The position numbers and the translations under genes were made by a program. Shown piece by piece: positions 1 to 6,345 of a stretch of DNA of 9,945 nt. The notes beneath the pieces are model-generated. The model was not told where the DNA came from and searched no databases. It worked only from the letters and a program-made list of their open reading frames with translations. Source of the stretch: Lachnospiraceae bacterium (GTDB lineage Bacteria; Bacillota; Clostridia; Lachnospirales; Lachnospiraceae); assembly GCA_900755865.1 (NCBI GenBank), contig CAAEHZ010000055.1, forward strand, positions 1 to 9,945, in the 5' to 3' direction. Each line of letters opens with the position of its first letter. Position 1 is the first letter of the stretch.

Positions 1-734
1 ATTCTATCGGTGAAGCATTCCGCTCAATTCAGTACGGGGAGGCGGATGTGATGCTGGCAGGGGGAACGGAGAGTGCCATCACCCCCCTCGGGATTGCAGG
101 ATTTTCAGCCCTGACTGCCCTGTCGGACAGCACAGACCCGGAGCGCTGTTCCCTGCCCTTTGACAAGGACAGAAGGGGCTTTGTCATGGGAGAGGGAGCC
201 GGGGTTTTAGTGCTGGAGGAGCTTTCCCATGCAAGACAGAGAAATGCGCACATTTATGGAGAAATACTTGGTTATGGAAGTACCTCGGATGCCTACCATA
301 TAACATCTCCGGCGGAGGACGGAGCAGGGGCAGCCCGTGCTATGCTGGATGCCCTGGCAGACGGAGGAGTTTCTCCTGCGGAGCTAACCTATATCAATGC
401 CCACGGTACGGGAACCCATCTCAATGATTTATTTGAAACAAGAGCGATTAAGCTTGCCTTCGGGGAGCATGCAAAGCACCTTAAAATCAATTCCACAAAA
501 TCCATGACAGGACATCTTCTGGGGGCAGCAGGTGCCGTGGAACTGATTACCTGCATCATGGAGATGGGGGAGGGCTTTCTTCATCCAACGGTGGGACTGA
601 GGGAATCAGAGCCGGAGCTGGATTTGGATTACTGTAAACAGGGAGTATCGGAGGAGGTGCCCTTTGCCCTGAGTAATTCGTTGGGCTTTGGAGGACATAA
701 TGCAAGTCTGCTGGTGGGAAAGTACAGGGATTAG
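1..734 (+). CDS. fabF: 3-oxoacyl-ACP synthase II (FabF, KAS II), 5'-truncated by window edge
   Basis: This is the C-terminal 243 residues of a beta-ketoacyl-ACP synthase II, which elongates acyl-ACP by decarboxylative condensation with malonyl-ACP in the cytoplasm. The reading frame is open from base 3 and ends at TAG 732-734. By comparison with the usual ~410 residues about 170 are missing, so the active-site Cys should lie roughly a dozen residues outside the window. Visible family marks are GEAFRSIQYGEAD followed by MLAGGTE, the NAHGTGT motif with catalytic His (codon 402-404), NSTKSMTGHLLGAAGA with the conserved Lys (498-500) and His (513-515), and the C-terminal SNSLGFGGHNASL. The second His motif and the Lys argue for a working KAS II rather than a FabH-type enzyme. 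It is followed by fabZ 46 bases later and is presumably in the middle of a longer fab operon. Identification of the family is secure; the upstream part cannot be judged. Confidence 0.95.
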   Translation, partial: SIGEAFRSIQYGEADVMLAGGTESAITPLGIAGFSALTALSDSTDPERCSLPFDKDRRGFVMGEGAGVLVLEELSHARQRNAHIYGEILGYGSTSDAYHITSPAEDGAGAARAMLDALADGGVSPAELTYINAHGTGTHLNDLFETRAIKLAFGEHAKHLKINSTKSMTGHLLGAAGAVELITCIMEMGEGFLHPTVGLRESEPELDLDYCKQGVSEEVPFALSNSLGFGGHNASLLVGKYRD

Positions 735-745
735 TGTGAAAAATA

Positions 746-764
746 TGCGCAAAGAACGTGCGCG
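746..764 (+). other. Small hairpin in the fabF-fabZ gap
   Basis: The 46-base gap between fabF and fabZ contains TGCGCA (746-751) facing TGCGCG (759-764). This gives a six-pair stem, one pair being a G-U, with a seven-base loop. It lies just upstream of the fabZ ribosome binding site (AGGAG, 771-775). No U-run follows, so it is not a normal terminator. It could slow a 3' exonuclease or modulate fabZ translation, or it could be chance. This is what is seen; the role is a guess. Confidence 0.25.
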
Positions 765-780
765 GAAATGAGGAGAAGAT

Positions 781-1209
781 ATGTCGCTTTATACAGCAGG
801 GAAAATTATGGAAATCATCCCCCACAGACCTCCGTTTCTGATGCTTGACACCATCGAAGAGCTGGAGGCGGGGAAACGTGTCGTGGGAAGAAAGCTGGTA
901 AGCATGGGAGAGCCCTGTTTTCAGGGACATTTCCCGGGAAATCCGGTTTTCCCCGGGGTACTGATAGTAGAAGCAATGGCGCAGGCAGGGGCAGTGGCAA
1001 TTTTGTCCCAGCCGGAGTGGAAGGGGAAAACAGCCTATTTTGCAGCCCTGGATAAGGTACGTTTTCTGAAGCCGGTCCTGCCCGGGGATGAACTGCTTCT
1101 GACAGTGAGCATAGAAAAGCAGAAAGGACCGATTGGAGTGGGCAGAGGAACTGCTTCTGTCAATGGAGAGCCGGTGGCAAGAGCAGAACTGACCTTTGCA
1201 GTGAAATAG
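781..1209 (+). CDS. fabZ: 3-hydroxyacyl-ACP dehydratase FabZ
   Basis: This 142-residue protein has the length and motifs of FabZ, the hotdog-fold enzyme that removes water from 3-hydroxyacyl-ACP to give trans-2-enoyl-ACP during each elongation round. The N-terminal substrate-entry motif is [10 protein letters not shown] (residues 14-23). The active-site helix reads [20 protein letters not shown] (49-68) with catalytic His50 and Glu64, the 14-residue spacing typical of FabZ; FabA would carry Asp at the second position. The start ATG at 781 is preceded by AGGAG at 771-775, a good spacing. It sits between fabF and the carboxyltransferase gene, in the same operon. Many Firmicute fab operons place accB just before fabZ and accC just after it, and neither is present here. 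Only one dehydratase is seen, so the window does not show how unsaturated fatty acids are made. Confidence 0.97.
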   Translation: MSLYTAGKIMEIIPHRPPFLMLDTIEELEAGKRVVGRKLVSMGEPCFQGHFPGNPVFPGVLIVEAMAQAGAVAILSQPEWKGKTAYFAALDKVRFLKPVLPGDELLLTVSIEKQKGPIGVGRGTASVNGEPVARAELTFAVK

Positions 1210-1240
1210 GGGATATGCGCGGGAGAATGTGTGCAGAAAC

Positions 1241-1245
1241 GAGGA
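1241..1245 (+). promoter_or_regulatory. Ribosome binding site that decides the accDA start
   Basis: GAGGA lies five bases before ATG 1251. The in-frame upstream ATGs at 1215 and 1227 have only purine runs that lie too close (AGGGG ending 2 bases before 1215; GGGAG ending 1 base before 1227). This favours 1251 as the translation start, although 1215, six bases after the fabZ stop, could be used by coupling. Confidence 0.5.
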
Positions 1246-1250
1246 TTAGA

Positions 1251-3032
1251 ATGAAGAGAAATCTGAAATTAAAGCAGAAGCGGGCAGATTTTTTTGCGGG
1301 AAAATGGAGCCTGTTTCACTGGGAAACGGGAAATAAAAAGGACGGAAACCAGAAAGAAGCAGGAGAGAAGGATGCGGCGGAGGCGAAGCCGGAAAGGGTG
1401 ATGATTTCCTGCCCGAAATGTAAAAAGATGCTGGACAGGGAACGGGTGGTCAGAAAAAAATATGTCTGTTATGAGTGCGGTGCCTGTTTCAGGGTGAAGA
1501 TTCCCAACAGAATCCGCATGGTGGCAGACCCGGGCAGCTTTGAACCCTGGTTTGAAAATCTGCCGGTAAAAAATCCACTCGCCTATGAAGGGTATGCAGA
1601 AAAAATTGCTGAGATGCAGGAAAAAACCGGTCTGGACGAGGCAGTTACGGTGGGGAAATGCCGGGTGTTCGGAGAGGAAATTGTATTGGGAATCTGTGAT
1701 GCACGCTTTATGATGGCAAGCATGGGGCATACCGTAGGGGAGAAAATAACAGCTGCAATGGAACGGGCTTTGGAGGAAAAGCTGCCGGTGTTTCTGTTCT
1801 GCTGTTCCGGCGGGGCGAGAATGCAGGAGGGCATTATTTCTCTTATGCAGATGGCAAAAACCGCGGCAGCGATAGAAAAGCTGGGAGAGGCAGGGCTTCT
1901 TTACTGCACCGTCCTGACAGATCCTACCACAGGGGGGGTAACGGCAAGCTTTGCCATGCTGGGGGATGTGATTATGGCGGAGCCGGGGGCATTGATTGGC
2001 TTTGCGGGACCGAGGGTGATTCGGCAGACCATCGGGCAGGAGCTGCCGGAGGGCTTCCAGACAGCGGAATTTCTGCTGGAGCATGGCATGATTGATGGAA
2101 TTGTCAAACGGGAAAATTTAAAGAAAACCATTTACTGTCTGGTAAAGGCACATCAGGGAAGGGAAGGAAGCTATGCGGAATTTGTTCCGGGCAGGGAGTT
2201 TCATTTTGTGCTGAGTGAGATTTTAAAGGAACAGTCCTTCCGTGTACGGAGCAAGGAGCCCTGGGAGAAGGTAAAGGCAGTCCGAAAGGTGGAGCGTCCA
2301 CAGGCAGAGGATTATATGGCGTATATTTTTGACTATTTTGTGGAAGCTCATGGGGACAGGTGCTTTGGAGAAGACCGGGCAGTAACCGGCGGGATTGCTT
2401 TTCTGGACGGGCAGCCTGTGACTGTGATTGCCGGGCACAAGGGGAAAAACATGGCGGAGTGTCAGGAAAGAAATTTTGGGATGCCCATGCCGGAGGGATA
2501 TCGAAAGGCACTCCGGCTGATGCAGCAGGCAGAAAAGTTCAATCGACCGGTTATCAGCTTTATCAATACCTCCGGTGCGTTCTGCGGGATAGAGGCGGAG
2601 GAGCGGGGGCAGGGAGAAGCCATTGCCCGCAATTTAAAGGTGATGTCTGCCCTGAAGGTGCCGGTGCTCTGTATTTTTATCGGGGAGGGTGGCAGCGGCG
2701 GTGCGCTGGCAACAGGAGTGGGGAATGAAGTCTGGATGCTGGAAAATGCAACCTATTCCATTCTTTCACCGGAGGGCTTTGCTTCTATTTTATGGAAGGA
2801 TGCCTCCAGAGCAAGGGAGGCAAGCGCTGTGATGCACATTACCGCCCAGGATTTGAAAAAGCTTCATGTTATTGAAAAGATTATCCCGGAATTTGGCGGA
2901 GCGGATGAGGGAACAGTGGAAGCGATTGGAGAATATTTAAAGGAACAGATAAAGGAATTTCTGGGGAAATATGAAGGAAAAAGCGGCAGGGAAATTGCCG
3001 GGGAAAGATATGAGAGATTCCGGAAATTTTAA
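1251..3032 (+). CDS. accDA: Acetyl-CoA carboxylase carboxyltransferase, fused beta (AccD) and alpha (AccA) subunits
   Basis: One 593-residue chain carries both halves of the carboxyltransferase that moves CO2 from carboxybiotin to acetyl-CoA to make malonyl-CoA, the committed step of fatty acid synthesis. Residues 1-50 are a charged tail of no known fold. A C4 zinc finger follows (CPKC 54-57, CYEC 73-76), as in AccD. The beta crotonase fold spans about 85-300 and includes [11 protein letters not shown] (184-194), [18 protein letters not shown] (222-239) and [11 protein letters not shown] (250-260). After a linker the alpha half spans about 340-593, with [17 protein letters not shown] (408-424), [14 protein letters not shown] (449-462), the oxyanion-hole segment GEGGSGGAL (478-486) and [12 protein letters not shown] (506-517). 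The alpha half lacks the long N-terminal helical part of stand-alone AccA. The biotin carrier and biotin carboxylase partners are not encoded in this window. A start at 1215 would add 12 residues. It abuts fabH downstream. The fusion is unbroken and all key motifs are present. Confidence 0.95.
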   Translation: MKRNLKLKQKRADFFAGKWSLFHWETGNKKDGNQKEAGEKDAAEAKPERVMISCPKCKKMLDRERVVRKKYVCYECGACFRVKIPNRIRMVADPGSFEPWFENLPVKNPLAYEGYAEKIAEMQEKTGLDEAVTVGKCRVFGEEIVLGICDARFMMASMGHTVGEKITAAMERALEEKLPVFLFCCSGGARMQEGIISLMQMAKTAAAIEKLGEAGLLYCTVLTDPTTGGVTASFAMLGDVIMAEPGALIGFAGPRVIRQTIGQELPEGFQTAEFLLEHGMIDGIVKRENLKKTIYCLVKAHQGREGSYAEFVPGREFHFVLSEILKEQSFRVRSKEPWEKVKAVRKVERPQAEDYMAYIFDYFVEAHGDRCFGEDRAVTGGIAFLDGQPVTVIAGHKGKNMAECQERNFGMPMPEGYRKALRLMQQAEKFNRPVISFINTSGAFCGIEAEERGQGEAIARNLKVMSALKVPVLCIFIGEGGSGGALATGVGNEVWMLENATYSILSPEGFASILWKDASRAREASAVMHITAQDLKKLHVIEKIIPEFGGADEGTVEAIGEYLKEQIKEFLGKYEGKSGREIAGERYERFRKF

Positions 3033-3049
3033 AAGGTAAAGGGACAGTT

Positions 3050-4015
3050 ATGGCAGTCAGGATAATGGGAACGGGGAGTGCACTGCCCCGGAAAAGAGTA
3101 GATAATCAGCGGATGGAGCAGCTTGTGGAAACAAGCGATGAGTGGATAAGGGAGAGAACCGGGATTGCGAGCCGCTATGTTTCCACCGGGGAAACGGTGG
3201 CGGAGCTTGGAGCAGAGGCAGCGCTTAAGGCGCTGGAGGATGCGGGGGAGAAGCCGGAGGTGGTGGAGCTTCTCCTTGTGGCGACCTGCTCCCCGGAGCG
3301 GGCGATTCCCTCGGTTGCCTGTCAGGTACAGGGCAGAATCGGTGCGGTAAATGCGGTGGCAATGGATTTGAACGGGGCATGTGCCGGTTTTCTGTTCGCC
3401 CTGCATACAGCGTGGGCATATATTGAAGCGGGAGTCTGTGAGAGGGCATTGGTAATCGGTGCAGAGGTATTGTCCAAGCTGGTAGATTTTCAGGACAGGG
3501 GAACCTGTATCCTGTTTGGGGACGGCGCAGGGGCAGTTCTGGTGAAAAAATCGGAAAAAGGAGGGCTACTGGCTTTTGCCCAGCATTCGGATGGCAGCCG
3601 GGGGGAGGTGCTGCGGTGTGATACAAGAGCATTGCAGAGCCCCTTTGCACATGGAACAATGGAAGCTCCTTATATCCGTATGGAGGGAAAAGAGGTGTTT
3701 TCCTTTGCTGTCAGGCAGGTTCCGGAGGTGATACGGGAAGCTTTGGGAAAGGCGGACAAGAAAGCGGAAGAGGTGGATTTGTTCTTTCTGCATCAGGCAA
3801 ACAGGCGGATACTGGAAGGAATTGCAAAAAGGCTGGAGGTGGAACAGGAAAAATTTCCCACGAATCTGGAGCGGGTGGGGAATATGTCCTCGGCAGCAAT
3901 TCCGGTTCTTCTGGATGAATGGAATAAAGCCGGAAAAATTGAACCCGGAGCGGTGCTGGTACTGTCCGGCTTCGGTGCGGGGCTGACCTGGGGGGCGTGT
4001 GTACTGGTCTGGTAA
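3050..4015 (+). CDS. fabH: 3-oxoacyl-ACP synthase III (FabH)
   Basis: This 321-residue protein is the KAS III enzyme that starts fatty acid synthesis by condensing an acyl-CoA primer with malonyl-ACP. Its primer choice sets straight or branched chains. The catalytic triad is visible: Cys111 in DLNGACAGFLFAL, His248 in FLHQANRRILEGIAKRL, and Asn278 in RVGNMSSAAIPVLLDE. The N-terminal TSDEWIRERTGIASR (28-42), GDGAGAVLV (158-165 region) and C-terminal GFGAGLTWG (307-315) are all family hallmarks, and the length is normal. The start ATG 3050 follows AGGG (3040-3043) by six bases and lies 17 bases after the accDA stop, so it is the last visible gene of the fab operon. In many Firmicutes fabH is at the 5' end of the cluster beside fabT. 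Here both have moved to the 3' side but are still adjacent. Confidence 0.96.
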   Translation: MAVRIMGTGSALPRKRVDNQRMEQLVETSDEWIRERTGIASRYVSTGETVAELGAEAALKALEDAGEKPEVVELLLVATCSPERAIPSVACQVQGRIGAVNAVAMDLNGACAGFLFALHTAWAYIEAGVCERALVIGAEVLSKLVDFQDRGTCILFGDGAGAVLVKKSEKGGLLAFAQHSDGSRGEVLRCDTRALQSPFAHGTMEAPYIRMEGKEVFSFAVRQVPEVIREALGKADKKAEEVDLFFLHQANRRILEGIAKRLEVEQEKFPTNLERVGNMSSAAIPVLLDEWNKAGKIEPGAVLVLSGFGAGLTWGACVLVW

Positions 4016-4039
4016 ATGTGTACTCAAATGGTAAATTGG

Positions 4040-4067
4040 TTGACTTTTTCTGAAAAATTGATATAGT
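4040..4067 (+). promoter_or_regulatory. Sigma-A-type promoter upstream of the fabT-like gene
   Basis: TTGACT (4040-4045) and TATAGT (4062-4067) match the -35 and -10 consensus at five of six bases each and are 16 bases apart. The spacer is the most AT-rich stretch between the fab genes and the regulator. Transcription would start near 4074, giving a leader of about 40 bases before ATG 4117. This implies that the regulator, kinase and cls can be transcribed separately from the fab operon, although read-through from fabH is not excluded because no terminator is visible. Confidence 0.65.
4045..4057 (+). promoter_or_regulatory. Perfect palindrome between -35 and -10: candidate operator
   Basis: TTTTTC, a central T, then GAAAAA form a perfect 13-base inverted repeat. 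Partial symmetry continues outward with A-T at 4043/4059 and T-A at 4041/4061, giving an imperfect 21-base site. It fills the promoter spacer, where a bound dimer would block RNA polymerase. Dimeric MarR proteins often bind such AT-rich palindromes and control their own genes, so the adjacent FabT-like protein is the natural candidate. The site does not match the streptococcal FabT box (TTTGATTATCAAA core as I recall it), so the assignment is inference. Confidence 0.4.
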
Positions 4068-4116
4068 TAAAGTAGTAGAAAAAAGTGCGTAGGTAAAACG
4101 GGAGAAGGGCAGCGAC

Positions 4117-4566
4117 ATGGCGCATCTTGCAAAGAAATCTCTGAACGAACTGCTGGTAAATCTGTTTAATCATGTGATGGATTTGGAGGCAAAGGCGGTT
4201 ATTACAGAGGAATACAGGGATATCACCAATAACGATATGCATATTATTGAAGCAATCGGAGTGGAAGAGCCGCGGAATATGTCGGAAATTGCCAGAAGGC
4301 TGTCCATTACGGTGAGCACACTGACAACTAATATGAACGGACTGGAAAAGAAGGGGTATATTGTCAGAACCCGCAGTGTGGAAGACAAGCGGGTGGTTTA
4401 TGTGACGCTGACGGAAAAGGGGAAAAAAGCCTTTTATCATCACAGGGATTTTCACAGAAAAATGATACGGGCACTGGTAAAGGACCTGAATGAGGAGGAT
4501 ATGGAAGTCCTGTACAGATGTTTGAAAAATCTGAACGGATTTCTGGAGCAGGAAGCGGGGGAATAG
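4117..4566 (+). CDS. fabT: FabT-like MarR-family regulator of fatty acid synthesis
   Basis: This 149-residue protein is a MarR-family winged-helix DNA-binding protein. The N-terminal helices (about 6-50) form the dimer region. The helix-turn-helix is MSEIARRLSITVSTLTTNMN (55-74), followed by GLEKKGYIVRTRS, and the wing contains the family's DKR motif (90-92) before VVYVTLTEKG. Several stretches resemble streptococcal FabT as I remember it: an LFNHV-type start, MHxIxxIG near residues 41-48, TTNMNGLEKKGYI, and a C-terminal LKNLNGFLE. FabT represses fab genes and in streptococci is helped by long-chain acyl-ACP, so supply of external fatty acids turns synthesis off. The location directly after fabH supports the same role here, but orthology is not proven. 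The start ATG 4117 follows AAGGG (4105-4109). It is probably autoregulated through the palindrome in its promoter. The next gene starts on the base after its stop codon. Confidence 0.8.
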   Translation: MAHLAKKSLNELLVNLFNHVMDLEAKAVITEEYRDITNNDMHIIEAIGVEEPRNMSEIARRLSITVSTLTTNMNGLEKKGYIVRTRSVEDKRVVYVTLTEKGKKAFYHHRDFHRKMIRALVKDLNEEDMEVLYRCLKNLNGFLEQEAGE

Positions 4567-6345
4567 ATGAAAAAGGGAAGAGGTTTTCCCGTTGGGACTA
4601 CGGTGGCGGTGGCTGCAATATTTGGCAGTTTTGCAGGCTGCGCACTGTGGTTTTTAAAGGCAGATAAAGAGTTCAACGTTGGAAGCGTGGGGGATGACTA
4701 TCAGAGCAGGATGGTTCTCCTCCATGTTGTCGTGTATATTTGTCTGGGACTGATAGTGGTGTATACGCTCTATGCCGCTTATCGGCGGTTTAATCAGAAG
4801 AACAGGCTGGTGGAATTGTCTCTGGGGGCAATCGCCGGTTCCTTTCCCAGAATTGCCAAGATAAACTGTGAAACGGGCATCTGTATTTTTATCAAGGAGC
4901 AGGAAGACAGGGAAATAGAGCTGTTTAAAAAGTGCAGCTGGGAGAATTTCAGGGAAAAGTTTCTGATGACGATACATTCAGAGGATTATGAAAAATGCCG
5001 CGCCTTTACCTCTCTGGAAAGCATGCGGCGTATCTGCGATAAAAAGCCCGACGGGGATACCTGTATTTACCGGAGAATGTATGATGGGGAATACCAGTGG
5101 ATACAGGCAACGGTGCTTCCGGTCAAAGAGGAACCGGAGCAGATTCTGATGTATTCGAGGATGGTGCATGAGTCCGTAAAGGCAGAGGAATTTTACAAGG
5201 CAAGGCTCTGGGAAGCAGCCCAGAAAGCCAGAAGGGCGGAGAGCGAAAAAACAGAATATCTCAGATATCTGGCGCAGCATCTTAAGAATCCGGTAAAAAC
5301 GCTCCGAGAGGAAATTCTGGAGGAAAAGCAGGCAGAATCCTCAGGGCATCTGGAGAGATTTACGGAAAACGGGGATATTCTGACCAGATATCTTTTAAGA
5401 ACCATGGAAGATATGGTGCAGGTAGGGGTGGTGCAGGAGAGGCAGCTTTCCTGTAAGAAAGCTCCGTTTTTACTGGAAAGGCTTGCACAGGTATGCGGAG
5501 AGCTTTACGGCAGGACAGAATATGCCCAAAAGCAAATCCGTTTTGAAACAGAGTATGATAAAACTCTTTCCAGGGAATATGTCGGGGATGAGCTGCGGGT
5601 ACTGCAGGTGCTGGATACTTTTCTTTCCAATGCCTTTCATTTTACCGGGCAGGGCGGAGAAATCCGGTTACAGATAAAACTGCTGGGACAGGAGGACGGA
5701 ACGGATGAAATTGCTTTTTCCGTACTGGATAACGGAATCGGCATCCGGGAGGAATTTAAACCGTTAATCTTTGAAGCATTTGCCAGAGAGAATGCGAACC
5801 CAATGGTGGACAGCGGGCTTGGACTTACCTTTGCGAAGATGGCACTGGATGCCATGGAGGGCAGGCTGGAGGTGGAGAGCCATGAGGGAAAGGGAAGCTG
5901 TTTTACCATGATTTTAAAGCTGCGGCGGGCAGAGGAGGGGAAATGGATTCACCCCGGGGATATCCGGGTGCTTCTGGTGGACGATAATCCGGCAAATCTG
6001 GATATGATGGAGGAACTTCTGGAAATGGAAGGATATCAGAGCGACAGGTGTAAAAGTGGGGAAGAGGCATGGAATAAATATCAGGCATCTGGGAATGGAT
6101 ATTACAGTGTGGTACTGACGGATATTAAGATGCCGGGGATGGATGGCTTTGACCTTTCCAGACAGATAAGAAATGCGGGAAGAAGCGACAGCAGGGAGCT
6201 TTGTGTTGTGGGAATTACCACAGAGGCGGGAACAAAAATGCTGGAAATGGCAGCGGCAAGCGGAATGGAAATGATTTTTGAAAAGCCTTTCCGGGTGTTT
6301 GCGTTCCGGAAATTTTTGGAGAGAAAGGACTTACAGGTATTATGA
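4567..6345 (+). CDS. Membrane hybrid sensor kinase-receiver protein with degenerate H-box
   Basis: This 592-residue protein has two N-terminal membrane helices (about 10-30 and 50-71) joined by a short external loop of some 20 residues. A PAS-like region follows (about 85-200; IHSEDYEKCRAF and YRRMYDGEYQWIQATVLPV), then a helical stretch, a DHp-like segment at 228-290, an ATPase domain and a receiver. The ATPase domain keeps the N-box (FLSNAFHFT, Asn355), G1 (LDNGIGI, Asp388), an F-box (LIFEAFARE) and G2 (SGLGL, 416-420). The receiver (466-592) keeps the acidic pair Asp472/Asp473, phospho-acceptor Asp519 (LTDIKMPGMDG), Thr551/552 and Lys573. The H-box reads YLRYLAQHLKNP. Aligned without gaps to the usual YLRNMSHDIRTP it has Gln237 at the phospho-His and His238 where Asp/Glu belongs, so normal autophosphorylation is doubtful. 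No DNA-binding domain is present, so any output must go through partners. It abuts the fabT-like gene and overlaps cls by four bases, which suggests a membrane-lipid signal. The specific ligand is unknown. Confidence 0.88.
   Translation: MKKGRGFPVGTTVAVAAIFGSFAGCALWFLKADKEFNVGSVGDDYQSRMVLLHVVVYICLGLIVVYTLYAAYRRFNQKNRLVELSLGAIAGSFPRIAKINCETGICIFIKEQEDREIELFKKCSWENFREKFLMTIHSEDYEKCRAFTSLESMRRICDKKPDGDTCIYRRMYDGEYQWIQATVLPVKEEPEQILMYSRMVHESVKAEEFYKARLWEAAQKARRAESEKTEYLRYLAQHLKNPVKTLREEILEEKQAESSGHLERFTENGDILTRYLLRTMEDMVQVGVVQERQLSCKKAPFLLERLAQVCGELYGRTEYAQKQIRFETEYDKTLSREYVGDELRVLQVLDTFLSNAFHFTGQGGEIRLQIKLLGQEDGTDEIAFSVLDNGIGIREEFKPLIFEAFARENANPMVDSGLGLTFAKMALDAMEGRLEVESHEGKGSCFTMILKLRRAEEGKWIHPGDIRVLLVDDNPANLDMMEELLEMEGYQSDRCKSGEEAWNKYQASGNGYYSVVLTDIKMPGMDGFDLSRQIRNAGRSDSRELCVVGITTEAGTKMLEMAAASGMEMIFEKPFRVFAFRKFLERKDLQVL

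Noticed and set aside
1269..2084. Open frame of 271 codons on the minus strand inside accDA
   Set aside because: It is wholly antisense to the zinc finger and beta domain, Cys/His-rich in a way that mirrors the sense codons, and has no domain or ribosome binding context.
2562..2610. NTSGAFCG in the alpha carboxyltransferase half in place of the DTPGAYPG seen in E. coli
   Set aside because: I recall Firmicute AccA proteins with NTAGAYPG or DTKGAYPG at the same place, so this is normal family variation and not loss of function.
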